Position numbers and translations under genes: made by a program
Notes under the pieces: model-generated
Database searches by the model: none
The model's input: only the letters and a program-made list of their open reading frames with translations
Told to the model about the DNA's origin: nothing
In this document: piece after piece, positions 1-8,974 of the stretch
Layout of the letters: each line of letters starts with the position of its first letter
How positions within the stretch are numbered: the stretch's first letter is position 1
Origin: an uncultured Leptotrichia sp.
GTDB taxonomy: Bacteria; Fusobacteriota; Fusobacteriia; Fusobacteriales; Leptotrichiaceae
Reading direction: 5' to 3'
NCBI GenBank assembly: GCA_938017765.1
Contig: CALIJH010000203.1
Coordinates: 1-18,071 of the forward strand
Length of the DNA stretch: 18,071 bases

Positions 1-34
1 CACAATACAAATCACTTGAAAGAGAGGCGGACGC

Positions 35-565
35 ATGGAAAGAAAATCAAGAACAACAACAATAATACTCGCAATGCTGTTTCTATTGTTAGTTTCCATA
101 CCTGCATTGGCAGTAAGAAAACTGACAACTAAGCAGATGAGAAATAATACTATAAGAATAAACGCATTGGAACTGGATGAAATAGATATAACAAAAGTAA
201 AAGGTCCTGATGAAGTAACAGTTGTATTGGATGAGAGAGCATTATTATTTGATTTTGATAAATCAAATGTAAAACCTCAGTATTATGCTGTGTTACAAAA
301 TCTGAAAGAATATATAATGGCTAATGATTATGAAGTAACAATAGTAGGTCATACAGATGCCAAAGGAAGTAATGAATATAATATGAAACTCGGAATGAGA
401 AGGGCAGAAAGTGTAAAAGCTAAATTACTCGAATTCGGGGTACCTGCTGACAGAATAGTGGGAGTAGAATCAAGAGGAGAAGAAGAGCCGGTGGCTACAA
501 ACAGTACTGACGAGGGAAGAGCATTAAACAGAAGAATAGAATTTAAGTTAATAAGAAAAAACTAA
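35..565 (+). CDS. OmpA-family peptidoglycan-binding protein, secreted
   Basis: This is a 176-residue protein with an N-terminal signal peptide: a basic start, a hydrophobic core at about residues 9-22, and a likely cut after IPALA near residue 26. Residues ~65-175 are an OmpA C-terminal domain. Visible marks are the FDFDKSNVKP strand, the GHTDAKGS turn, the helix with MRRAESVKAKL, and the closing NRRIEF. The GHTD aspartate and the RRAESV arginine match the residues that hold diaminopimelate of peptidoglycan in this family. There is no beta-barrel ahead of the domain, so it should sit in the periplasm. The start is fixed by AGAGAGGCGG about 7 bases upstream. It is followed 65 bases later by a small secreted protein and then by the giant autotransporter, with no strong terminator after this gene, so co-transcription is likely. 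An envelope-anchoring role beside the adhesin is inferred. Confidence 0.9.
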   Translation: MERKSRTTTIILAMLFLLLVSIPALAVRKLTTKQMRNNTIRINALELDEIDITKVKGPDEVTVVLDERALLFDFDKSNVKPQYYAVLQNLKEYIMANDYEVTIVGHTDAKGSNEYNMKLGMRRAESVKAKLLEFGVPADRIVGVESRGEEEPVATNSTDEGRALNRRIEFKLIRKN

Positions 566-630
566 AATCAAAGTAACTAATTATAAATAAGAAACAAAAA
601 AATCTTGAAAAAGAAAGAGAGGTGGGATAT

Positions 631-816
631 ATGAAGAAGATAGTAATATTTGCTTTATTATTAATAAGTGCACTTTCAATGTCACTTGCTAAAGGAAAAG
701 GAATTCCTAGACCAAGAAGAAATACAAATATAGTAAGACCTGAAAGACATAATAATATAAATGATAAAGGTAGAGGAGATAAATGTATTGATAATCCTGA
801 ATGCGGATTAGGATAA
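631..816 (+). CDS. Small secreted basic protein with CX5CG tail
   Basis: This encodes 61 residues. The first ~20 form a clear signal peptide (two lysines, then a hydrophobic core ending SMSLA). The mature part is about 41 residues, rich in Arg, Lys, Asn and Pro (GIPRPRRN, VRPERHNN), and ends in CIDNPECGLG with two cysteines five residues apart. A GTG at 622 is in frame, but the ATG at 631 is preferred: AGAGAGGTGG ends about 6 bases before it, and the signal peptide starts exactly there. It lies between an OmpA-domain gene and a giant autotransporter, so a role beside the adhesin in the periplasm or at the surface is plausible. I do not recognise the family. The same C-x-D-x3-C-G pattern occurs in the autotransporter passenger (residues 263-270). 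A weak AT-rich hairpin follows the stop codon. Confidence 0.75.
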   Translation: MKKIVIFALLLISALSMSLAKGKGIPRPRRNTNIVRPERHNNINDKGRGDKCIDNPECGLG

Positions 817-819
817 TTT

Positions 820-848
820 AATCATATTTTAAAAAAATATGATTTTAT
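820..848 (+). terminator. Weak AT-rich hairpin after the small secreted gene
   Basis: AATCATATTT at 820-829 is matched exactly by AAATATGATT at 835-844, giving a 10-bp stem with a five-base loop, followed by TTT at 845-847. It begins four bases after the stop codon at 816. The stem has only two C/G pairs, so termination is probably partial and the autotransporter could still be read from the upstream promoter. Confidence 0.4.
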
Positions 849-890
849 AATTAACAAATTTTGATTTAATTAGTCAACTTTGATTTAAAA

Positions 891-929
891 GAATTTTCCC
901 GAAAAATTAAATATTTTTCGGGAAAATTC
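891..929. repeat. Perfect 17-bp inverted repeat (strong hairpin)
   Basis: GAATTTTCCCGAAAAAT at 891-907 is exactly mirrored by its reverse complement at 913-929, with the five-base loop TAAAT. No T-run follows it on the plus strand, where AATAATC comes next. On the minus strand the stem is followed by TTTTAAAT, but no minus-strand gene would end here. It is therefore a poor fit to a terminator for the plus-strand cluster. It could be an RNA processing or stability hairpin in the leader of the autotransporter message, or a DNA-binding palindrome. Two copies of TTTGATTTAA lie just upstream (860-869 and 879-888). Confidence 0.8.
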
Positions 930-1025
930 AATAATCATGACTTAGAATAATATAAATAGTATAAATAAAATAAAAAAGGGAGAAAAATTACTCTGAAATA
1001 AATCTTTGAAAAAAGGAGAAATAAT

Positions 1026-4000
1026 ATGAGCAATAACCTGAAAAAAATGGAGAAAGAATTGAGAGCCATAGCAAAAAGATGTAAAGATATAAAATATACA
1101 AAAAGTTTGCTTTTGAGTTTTTTACTAATGGGAATGTTGACATTTTCAGACGGACTTAATTCTTCTCAAGTTCAAAATACTCAAAATTCAATAAATAAAA
1201 CAAGAAAAGAGCTGAATACTTCAATAAGTGATATGAAGTCATCATTCAGACAAGCAAAAAATGAAAATAATAAATTATTGAGAAATGCTAATTTGGAGCT
1301 TATAAAATTAATGGAAGAAGGAGACCATGTAGTAAAATCTCCATGGGCTTCATGGCAGTTCGGAATGGGATATACTTATAACGGTTGGAGAGGAACTTAT
1401 AAAGGCTTGAAAGATAAAGCCGAAAAATATCCTCATGAAGCACCGTTTAAAAGAGGTAACTGGTGGCAAAATATGGCCAACAAAAATGGAGAACTGTATA
1501 GAAATTTAGGTACAGGGACAGCTATAGATTCGTCGCTGGATACAAATAGACAGGGACTGGCTTTGAATAATTACGGACTTCTGGATTTAGGATTACTATC
1601 TGAACCTGTAGTAAGTCTGAAAGTCGGAGCAGGAATAACTCCTAAAGCGATAACAAGAGAGCCTGTAGTAGTAAATCCGCCTGAAAATGTAAATATAAAT
1701 GCTCCTGCCCTACCTACAATCAGCACACCGAGACTACAGTTCAATGCACCTGCAGGAGGAGCATTGGCCCTTCCTACGGCAGATATATTTAATATAGATT
1801 TGGGAGCATACTGTAACGATATGGAAAGTTGTGGGGAAGTAGATGAAGAGATTAGAAATGGAATAACATGGAATAATTCGAATCCAGGTAACTATCAATT
1901 TAATACATTAAATGAATATGCAGGATATCAGTTTAAAAATGACCCTGCTAGTACATGGGCGAGTGTAATGGGAGAAACAATTACAACAAGTCAGATACTA
2001 AATAATTTACATAGTATGGGATTACCAAGTACTGTAACGCAGTTTGATGACCCTACTTTAAGATATTCATGGAATCTTATCGATTCTGCTGCAAAAGGAC
2101 AGTGGAGACTTTTTAAAATATATTTTGATGTTATGTCCAGTCGGGAACGTGACCCTAATACCGGTGCTTGGATATTCAAATCTCCTCAACTTACTATAGA
2201 TAATGAAATAGAAATAAATTCCGAAAACTATGATGATATAGTAAACTATGAGCCGAGCTGGAGAGATTTTAATGCACAGCCATTTTTAGTAGGTGGAAGT
2301 AGAATAGCTACTTTAGATAACGCGGTAAATGGCGGTAAAATAATAAATGCATCTAAACTGAAACTGAAAGGACCTTTAACAGTAGGGCTGGAAGTACAGT
2401 ATGACGAAATAGGTAACAAAAACAGAGTTTTGGAAAATAGAGGAACAATTACTGACGAAGGTGAATATACGACAGATGTTAATAATGAAATAGGTGGAAT
2501 TAAGCTTGGGCAAAAATATTCCGATGTATATGGAAGTCAACTTGATTTAGGAATTTATAACTGGCAAACATGGAAACAGATAGCTGGAGGCGGTACTATA
2601 GATTATAGTATAGAGCGTTCAGGAGCACAAAGTTCATATGGAAGAAATGGAGCTTCCGGCGGAAGTATGGAAGTATATAGAAACAGACTGGGATATTTAG
2701 GTGGAAAAGTCGGAATGATACTTACAAGGGAAGACGGTGAATATCAAGGTGTACGATCAGAATATGGGTCCAATCCGGGAGATCCGTCAAAACATTATCC
2801 TCAAAAAACAGTGGAAGATAAGTATGAATTTTCAAATACAAATAATATAGCGTTTCATGGAGACAGATCGATAGGGATACAGATATACTCTCCATATACC
2901 GGAGATGAAACACCTCATACTAATTTCCAAAGTTCTCCGGGAGTTTGGAGTTCAGTAGCCAATATTAGTGTTCCTCCTATAGTAAAAGTTTCAAATACAG
3001 GAACTATAACAACAGAAGGGACAAAAAGTTACGGGATAAAAGTATCTTCGGGAATAAATACAGAGCATTCTTCCGTAACAAATAGCGGTACTATAAATGT
3101 TTCAGGATATAACGAAGTTGCATCCAATGCTGCTGTCAATGCTGCCAATCCTCTTACACCTAATACAGGTAGTGGTGGAGCTGACGGAAACGGAAGTTCT
3201 GCGGGGATAGCAGTAATAGAAGACCCTACTCAAACAGGAAATGTAAGACACTGGGACACTGCTACTAATGATTATAGAACTATTGCGGGTAATCCTACTC
3301 CTAAACCTATAAGTGCGGGAGAAAATGTCGTAAAAAATATGGGTAGTGGAAAAATAAACGTTTCAGGACAAGGAAACTCAGGTATGTTCCTGCAAACAAC
3401 ATTTAAGGATACTTTTGTGTCAGAAGGGGAAATAAATCTACAAGCTCAAAGTCCTGGAGATGCTCCTGATAAATATAATAAATATAACAGTAACAATATA
3501 GGAATGAGAATAGCTACAGGACAAGTAGTTGACCTTGATACTGCTCCTGATGCGGCTATGTACGCTCCTACTACCAGTGGAACACCAACACCTCAGACAT
3601 CAAGAAACCTTAATAAAGCTGATTCCAGACAAAAAGGGATAAATAAAGGAAAAATTAACATAAAAGGTGGAAGAAGCCAATTTACAACTACTGTAGGTAC
3701 AGTTACGAAAGAAGACGGTAGAAATATAGGAATGCTCGCATCAGGTGGAGACGCTGTCGCAGATAACCAGGGAGAAATAAATATAGGAGATGCAACAGCA
3801 GGTGTTGAAAATAAAGATATTAGAAAAAATATCGGAATGGCAACAGCAAAAGGTAATGCAAATGTAAGTACTAATGAAGGTGCAGCAGGAACAAGAACAT
3901 TCGGTAAAATAATAAATACTAAAAAAATAAATATTACAAAAGGTGAATCCAATACAGGAATGTATATCGGAATAGACGGTGGTGCAAAAGGTACAGGAGT

Positions 4001-7000
4001 TTCTGCCGCTGATTCGGAAATAAACATTACCGGTGGAGAAGAAAATATAGGAGTATGGAATGAAGGGAACTATATTTCAGATGGCGGTAAAATAAATGTA
4101 ACAGGAAAACAGTCAGTGGGAGTGTACTCCAAAGGTGCAAACTCGGATACAACTTTAAAAGGAAGTATAACTTCGGGTAATGGTGCTGTAGCAATGTTTG
4201 CGGATGGTAACTCCACAATGAAAATGAATGACCTGAATGCCACAGTAAAAGACGGAGGATTATTGTTCTACAGTAATTCGGGAGGTAAATTTAAATTTGG
4301 TACAGGAGTTACAGCGACTATAGAAGCAGGAGGAAATGCTTTCTATTCTGAAAATGCCACATCTCTTGACGCTCTTACGACAGCTATTATGGAACGTATA
4401 GCAGGAACAGAGCAAATAAACCTTACTATGAAACCGGGTTCAAGATTGTTTGTGTATGAGGGTACAGGTGCTGTAAACTTAAGTACAGTAGCTCCTGCAA
4501 CAGGCGGAAGAAGAGAAATCAAAAAAGGTACTGATGTAATAGGTTACGCAACAGGTACAGGATATAAAGCGCTGACTGCAAAACATATTACATTCAACAT
4601 TGATACACCTGTAAGTCTGGATAATGCAGATGACAGATTCCATGCAGCAGATGCTATATCTTCAAATGTAAATATAAATGCAAAAATTACTAATAACGGA
4701 AATGCAATAGCAAATAACATGAAATATGTTGTGGCACAAAGTCAGGATAAAACAACAGGAGTAACAGCTGCCAGTTTGAAAATAACAAATAATAACGCTA
4801 TTGAAGTAACAAATCAAGGTGGAGTTGCAGTTGCAGTTATAGACTTTGGTACTATCGACAATGAAACAAATGCCTTAGTAAAAAATACAGGTGAAGGCGG
4901 AGCAGGATTAGTAGGTGCAAGAGGTTCCATAATAAACAATAAAGGAACTGTAACAATAGGTAAAAATGGAGCTGCATTATACGGTATAAACGACCTTGAC
5001 AGTAATGTATCGACAGGTACAATAGAACTGAATAATACAGGAACAATCAATGCCGAAGGTGAAAATCCTTACGGAGTGGTAGCATTAAATAAAAATAATA
5101 ACCCTGCAAATTCCAAAATAACATTGAGTGGAAGTTCTCATATAGATTTTGGAGCAAATAACGGCGGAATAGCAGTATATGGACAAAATACAACGATAAA
5201 CAGTGCAGGACGTATAACTTTGGGAAGTAACGGTCTCGGAATAAATGCAAAAGGAAATTCCACACTTAACCTTACAGGAGGAACAATAACAAGTACAGGA
5301 GCGGGAGCAAAAGGAATATATTCCGATAACGGATTTACTAATACAAACACAAGTATAGACTTACAAGGAGATAACTCCATAGCTATGTTTGCAAATGGAG
5401 ACATTACAAACAGTGCGACAATAAGAGTAGGTAATTCTACAAATGCTTCAAGTCCTGCTATAGCAATGTACGGACGTTCAATAACAAATACAGGTAATGT
5501 TCAGGCAGGAGAAAAATCCATAGGTATATATTCAAACGGAGGAAATGCCAGCGTAGACGGAATATTAGGAATAGGTTCTGAAGGTACGGGAATATATAAA
5601 ATAGGCGGAGCATTAAATCTGAATAATGGACTGATATTCAATATAGGAGACGGTGCAGTAGGAGTATTTGCAGATAATGCAACTATAAGCGACTTGAGAA
5701 CAGGACCGACAACATTAGGAACTTCTTCAATAGGATATGCTATGAACGGTGGAAGTTTCACAAATGTTTCGGGAACTCAGTTTGTCGGAAATGACAGTGT
5801 TTATGTATATGCAAGAAATGGAAGTAACGTAGTAAATAACAGAGCTATAACAATGACAGGCGGACAGGGTGTTGCGTTGTACGGTAAAGACGGAACAAAC
5901 ATAGTAAATGACGCCGACATAAATCAAGGTTCAGGAATAGAAAATGTCGGAATATTGATTACTGGAAGCGGTTCTGCAGAAAACAAAGCAGGAAGAACTA
6001 TAACAGTATCAAAAAGCTATCTGGCAGATGAAAATGCCCCTGAAACAGGAAAATATTCAATCGGAATGGCAGGAGAATCCACAAACGGAGGAGCATTATC
6101 TCTTGTAAACAACGGTAAAATAGTTGTAAATTCCCACAGAAGTATAGGAATATATGGAAGTGGAAGAGGAACTACGGTTGAAAATAGGGGAGATATTATA
6201 CTTGATGCTTCGAATGCAACAGCTTCGGATAAAATAGAACAAATGACAGGAATGTATCTGAATAACGGTGCTACAGGAGTAAACTACGGAAATATAAAAA
6301 CGGCAGGAAACTATGCAGGTAACCCTAATGTAAAAGGTATAATGGGAGTAGTGGCATTAAATGGAAGTACTTTCGAAAATAGAGGTAATATAGAAATAGA
6401 CGCGAATTCAGGAGTCGGAGTAAGAATAGAAGGTGCGAGAATTAAAAACTACGGACGTATAGTGGTAAATGGCAGCGGAGCTGTAGGAGTTCAGCACGGT
6501 AATGCTCAAAGTGCTGACGGACAATCTATCGGTGATAATGACACTGAAGCAGCTAAAGATAGCAAAGTTAATGCTACGGGAGCAACTATAACTGCAAACG
6601 GTGGAGCACAGAAATACTTTAAAATAGATGTATACGACCCTACAAAACTTCCTGTAGGTGGAGTAGAGTTGAAAAATATCGGTGGAAATTTAAGAGCTGT
6701 TGTTGACGGAGTACCTCAGGTTGCACAAATTGTACCTCCTGATGTAAATGGACCTCAAAGAGATTCTATGTGGACAAATTTTGGAGTATATGTAGATACT
6801 TTAGGAAGAACGAGAGGAATAGAAGGTACAGGATTTAATCCAACAGGAAAAGTGGATGTAGTGATAGGAGCTGAAGCTGCTCAGAAAACAAACCAGACAA
6901 CTGTAAAAGTACCATGGGAAACATTGAAATCAGTAATGGAACCACTTTTATCAAATACACAGGTAGAGCTTAATATATATTCAGGAGCATTACACTGGTT

Positions 7001-8165
7001 TGCTTCTTATGATAATAATGAAAAAAGTGTAACTATGGTAAAAGTTCCTTATCAAAAATATGCTAAAGACAACAACACACGTGCTTACTTGACAGGAGTG
7101 GAAGAAAGATACAAAATGAATGCTCTTGATTCCCGTGAAAAAGCATTATTCAATAAATTAAACAACATAGGTGATAATGAAAGTATACTGTGGGCACAGG
7201 CTGCTGAAGAAATGATAGGTAGACAGTATGCAAATACTCAACTGAGATTGTACAAAACAAGTGAAATCTTAAATAGCGAGATTGATAAACTTTCAAGAGA
7301 ATGGGATACTTCTTCTAAGAAATCCAATAAAATGACTACATTTGGGACAAGAGGAGAATACAGAACTGAAACTGCGGGAATAAAAGACTACACAAATAAT
7401 GCTTACGGGGTTGCATATATCAATGAAAATGAAACTCTGAAAATAGGAGAAAGTTCAGGTTGGTATGCAGGAACAGTCTATAATACTTATAAATTTAAAG
7501 ATATAGGAAAATCCAAAGAAGAAACTCTAATGCTGAAAGCCGGATTATACAGAACAAAAGTATTCGGTAAAAATAGAGATATGAGCTGGACAGTGGCAGG
7601 AGAAGGTTTTGTAAGTAGAAGTGAAATGGATAGAAAATACCTTGTAGTTGATGAAATATTCAAAGCGAAAGGTAGCTACACAGGTTACGGAGCAGCGATC
7701 AAGAATGAACTCGCAAAAGAATTCAGAACGAGCGAAAGATTCAGTATCAGACCTTATGGAAGCTTGAGACTCGAATATGGTAAATTTGGTGATATCAAAG
7801 AGAAAAGCGGAGAATTGAGACTGGCTGTAAAAGGAGACGACTACTATTCAGTAAAACCTGAAGCAGGAATAGAATTCAAATACAGACAGCCTGTAGCTAA
7901 AAAAGCAACGTTTACAACGTCGTTAGGATTGGCTTATGAAACTGAATTAGGAAAAGTCGGTAATATAAACAACAAATTAAGAGTAAACTATACAGATGCC
8001 GACTGGTATAATATCAGAGGGGAAAAAGAGGACAAAAAAGGAAACTTTAAGACAGACTTGAATATCGGTGTTGAAAATACAAGATTTGGAGTAACATTAA
8101 ATGCAGGATATGAAACAAAAGGTAAAAATGTAAAAGGAGGATTAGGATTTAGAATTATATATTAA
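1026..8165 (+). CDS. Giant type V autotransporter adhesin (2379 residues)
   Basis: This is a classical monomeric autotransporter that exports its own passenger across the outer membrane. Residues 1-42 form an extended signal region: a charged stretch containing KKMEKELRAIAKRC, then a hydrophobic core LLLSFLLMGMLTF. Residues ~45-98 look like a coiled coil. Residues 105-151 are Trp/Tyr-rich (WASWQFGMGYTYNGWRG), a block I associate with fusobacterial autotransporters. A Pro-rich linker follows (~205-245). Residues ~263-430 are a non-repetitive block with a cysteine pair (C263, C269). From ~430 to ~1900 there are dozens of short NTGTINVSG / GVGVYSKG-type turns, typical of a parallel beta-helix. 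A helix at ~2055-2095 precedes the barrel (2103-2379), which ends in an aromatic residue (FRIIY). AAGGAG at 1013-1018 sets the start. The frame is intact over 7.1 kb. An adhesion role is inferred; the ligand cannot be read from the sequence. A convergent terminator follows at 8226-8255. Confidence 0.95.
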   Translation: MSNNLKKMEKELRAIAKRCKDIKYTKSLLLSFLLMGMLTFSDGLNSSQVQNTQNSINKTRKELNTSISDMKSSFRQAKNENNKLLRNANLELIKLMEEGDHVVKSPWASWQFGMGYTYNGWRGTYKGLKDKAEKYPHEAPFKRGNWWQNMANKNGELYRNLGTGTAIDSSLDTNRQGLALNNYGLLDLGLLSEPVVSLKVGAGITPKAITREPVVVNPPENVNINAPALPTISTPRLQFNAPAGGALALPTADIFNIDLGAYCNDMESCGEVDEEIRNGITWNNSNPGNYQFNTLNEYAGYQFKNDPASTWASVMGETITTSQILNNLHSMGLPSTVTQFDDPTLRYSWNLIDSAAKGQWRLFKIYFDVMSSRERDPNTGAWIFKSPQLTIDNEIEINSENYDDIVNYEPSWRDFNAQPFLVGGSRIATLDNAVNGGKIINASKLKLKGPLTVGLEVQYDEIGNKNRVLENRGTITDEGEYTTDVNNEIGGIKLGQKYSDVYGSQLDLGIYNWQTWKQIAGGGTIDYSIERSGAQSSYGRNGASGGSMEVYRNRLGYLGGKVGMILTREDGEYQGVRSEYGSNPGDPSKHYPQKTVEDKYEFSNTNNIAFHGDRSIGIQIYSPYTGDETPHTNFQSSPGVWSSVANISVPPIVKVSNTGTITTEGTKSYGIKVSSGINTEHSSVTNSGTINVSGYNEVASNAAVNAANPLTPNTGSGGADGNGSSAGIAVIEDPTQTGNVRHWDTATNDYRTIAGNPTPKPISAGENVVKNMGSGKINVSGQGNSGMFLQTTFKDTFVSEGEINLQAQSPGDAPDKYNKYNSNNIGMRIATGQVVDLDTAPDAAMYAPTTSGTPTPQTSRNLNKADSRQKGINKGKINIKGGRSQFTTTVGTVTKEDGRNIGMLASGGDAVADNQGEINIGDATAGVENKDIRKNIGMATAKGNANVSTNEGAAGTRTFGKIINTKKINITKGESNTGMYIGIDGGAKGTGVSAADSEINITGGEENIGVWNEGNYISDGGKINVTGKQSVGVYSKGANSDTTLKGSITSGNGAVAMFADGNSTMKMNDLNATVKDGGLLFYSNSGGKFKFGTGVTATIEAGGNAFYSENATSLDALTTAIMERIAGTEQINLTMKPGSRLFVYEGTGAVNLSTVAPATGGRREIKKGTDVIGYATGTGYKALTAKHITFNIDTPVSLDNADDRFHAADAISSNVNINAKITNNGNAIANNMKYVVAQSQDKTTGVTAASLKITNNNAIEVTNQGGVAVAVIDFGTIDNETNALVKNTGEGGAGLVGARGSIINNKGTVTIGKNGAALYGINDLDSNVSTGTIELNNTGTINAEGENPYGVVALNKNNNPANSKITLSGSSHIDFGANNGGIAVYGQNTTINSAGRITLGSNGLGINAKGNSTLNLTGGTITSTGAGAKGIYSDNGFTNTNTSIDLQGDNSIAMFANGDITNSATIRVGNSTNASSPAIAMYGRSITNTGNVQAGEKSIGIYSNGGNASVDGILGIGSEGTGIYKIGGALNLNNGLIFNIGDGAVGVFADNATISDLRTGPTTLGTSSIGYAMNGGSFTNVSGTQFVGNDSVYVYARNGSNVVNNRAITMTGGQGVALYGKDGTNIVNDADINQGSGIENVGILITGSGSAENKAGRTITVSKSYLADENAPETGKYSIGMAGESTNGGALSLVNNGKIVVNSHRSIGIYGSGRGTTVENRGDIILDASNATASDKIEQMTGMYLNNGATGVNYGNIKTAGNYAGNPNVKGIMGVVALNGSTFENRGNIEIDANSGVGVRIEGARIKNYGRIVVNGSGAVGVQHGNAQSADGQSIGDNDTEAAKDSKVNATGATITANGGAQKYFKIDVYDPTKLPVGGVELKNIGGNLRAVVDGVPQVAQIVPPDVNGPQRDSMWTNFGVYVDTLGRTRGIEGTGFNPTGKVDVVIGAEAAQKTNQTTVKVPWETLKSVMEPLLSNTQVELNIYSGALHWFASYDNNEKSVTMVKVPYQKYAKDNNTRAYLTGVEERYKMNALDSREKALFNKLNNIGDNESILWAQAAEEMIGRQYANTQLRLYKTSEILNSEIDKLSREWDTSSKKSNKMTTFGTRGEYRTETAGIKDYTNNAYGVAYINENETLKIGESSGWYAGTVYNTYKFKDIGKSKEETLMLKAGLYRTKVFGKNRDMSWTVAGEGFVSRSEMDRKYLVVDEIFKAKGSYTGYGAAIKNELAKEFRTSERFSIRPYGSLRLEYGKFGDIKEKSGELRLAVKGDDYYSVKPEAGIEFKYRQPVAKKATFTTSLGLAYETELGKVGNINNKLRVNYTDADWYNIRGEKEDKKGNFKTDLNIGVENTRFGVTLNAGYETKGKNVKGGLGFRIIY

Positions 8166-8225
8166 GATAAAAATCCTGAAAATCTTTGAAATTTTTTGAT
8201 TAAAAGCTTAAAGTAAAGAAACTAT

Positions 8226-8255
8226 AAAAAGGCTGCCAATTTTGGCAGCCTTTTT
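8226..8255. terminator. Bidirectional rho-independent terminator
   Basis: AAAAAGGCTGCC and GGCAGCCTTTTT form a GC-rich stem with an AATTTT middle, flanked by five A's and five T's, so the structure works on both strands. It lies between the autotransporter stop (8165) and the stop of the convergent minus-strand gene (8261) and serves both. Confidence 0.95.
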
Positions 8256-8260
8256 AAAAC

Positions 8261-8713
8261 TTATTCAAAATAATAATATTCGTCTTCTTTATATTTTTCA
8301 TGTCCTTTTTTGTAATAAGCTAATTTCTTGAAAACAAATGTTTTTTTACCTTTTTTCATTTCTTCCCTTGTTTTTTCCGCAAAATCTTCTCCTGATAAAT
8401 AAATAACTTTAATTTTTGCATCTTCAGGTATTTTTGGATGATCCCACTCAATTTTCTTTGTAGGGTCTATCTCAATACAAGTTGCATAAAGTTTTATATG
8501 GTTGATATAGAAATTTTTAAAAACTATATTTGAATATGAAACAAAACATTGCTGATTTTGAATATAGCCCATTGAACCGTCTTTTATGTTTTTATTTATC
8601 TCTTCGGAAAACTGTTTGAATGAAATTCTTTCCCCGAAAAGAACATTGAATGAAAGCAGGAAAAAACTAAGAATAAATAAGAGTCTTATTTTGTTTTCTA
8701 TTTTGTTTTTCAT
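8261..8713 (-). CDS. Small secreted protein of unknown function
   Basis: This encodes 150 residues. The ATG at 8713 is preferred over an in-frame TTG at 8740 because AAGGAG (complement of 8723-8728) ends nine bases before it; from the TTG, this motif would lie inside the coding region. Residues ~1-28 form a signal peptide (KNKIENKIR, then LLFILSFFLLSFNVLFG) with no lipobox cysteine. The mature domain of about 120 residues has two cysteines (QQCFVSY and YATCIEI) that could form a disulfide. It also has an acidic/basic stretch (EKTREEMKKGKK) and ends in a Tyr-rich acidic tail (DEYYYFE). I do not recognise the family. It appears monocistronic, with its own promoter at 8768-8796 and a shared terminator downstream. 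A periplasmic location is likely. Confidence 0.8.
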   Translation of the reverse strand: MKNKIENKIRLLFILSFFLLSFNVLFGERISFKQFSEEINKNIKDGSMGYIQNQQCFVSYSNIVFKNFYINHIKLYATCIEIDPTKKIEWDHPKIPEDAKIKVIYLSGEDFAEKTREEMKKGKKTFVFKKLAYYKKGHEKYKEDEYYYFE

Positions 8714-8767
8714 AGATAAAATCTCCTTTTTATTAATCAAATATATTTACATAATCGTATTACTAAT

Positions 8768-8796
8768 ATATTACCATTTAATCAGATAATTTTCAA
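8768..8796 (-). promoter_or_regulatory. Sigma70-type promoter of the small secreted gene
   Basis: Read on the minus strand, TTGAAA (8791-8796) and TAATAT (8768-8773) are 17 bases apart. A TG one base before the -10 box makes an extended -10. It sits about 55 bases ahead of the ATG at 8713 and just after the terminator of the upstream operon. Confidence 0.7.
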
Positions 8797-8805
8797 CAGA
8801 TAAAC

Positions 8806-8851
8806 ATTAAATAAAAGGACTAACTTCCAATTTTTATAGAAGTTAATCCTT
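8806..8851 (-). terminator. Rho-independent terminator of the sugar-import operon
   Basis: Read on the minus strand, AAGGATTAACTTC (8851-8839) pairs over 13 positions with GAAGTTAGTCCTT (8827-8815). One pair is a G-U wobble that would be a C-A mismatch on the plus strand, which fixes the direction. The tail TTATTTAATG follows. It lies 123 bases past the stop of the Gfo/Idh gene and separates that operon from the next promoter. Confidence 0.7.
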
Positions 8852-8974
8852 GGCAATTATTTAAATTAATTAATTAGTCTCTTGATGTCAATTCAGTAAA
8901 ATTTTCTATAATTTTTCATTTTTTATATCTTTTAATCAGCTTTTTATATATATTACAATGAAACAAAGAAGAAT

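Noticed and set aside
622..630. GTG start at 622 for the small secreted protein
   Set aside because: The GTG falls within the ribosome binding site AGAGAGGTGG, and the signal peptide begins at the ATG at 631.
971..997. Possible tiny leader peptide before the autotransporter (AAAGGGAG then a short frame)
   Set aside because: There is no ATG, GTG or TTG start at suitable spacing, and only about four codons before a stop.
3593..4027. Long minus-strand open frame opposite the autotransporter (144 codons)
   Set aside because: It is a shadow: low-complexity Pro/Ser/Phe-rich composition, no ribosome binding site, and fully inside a clear coding region whose biased codons keep the other strand open.
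6186..6194. RGD tripeptide in the autotransporter passenger (residues 1721-1723), a possible integrin-binding site
   Set aside because: It lies in the repeating N-x-G-x-I turn pattern (NRGDII) where such a triplet arises easily by chance; nothing around it marks an exposed RGD loop.
3000..6600. Repeated passenger segments as a possible CRISPR-like or tandem DNA array
   Set aside because: The repeats are short degenerate protein turns in one open frame without fixed spacing or identical DNA units.
8714..8740. TTG start at 8740 for the small secreted protein on the minus strand
   Set aside because: The upstream extension contains the AAGGAG that serves the ATG at 8713, and the added residues do not improve the signal peptide.
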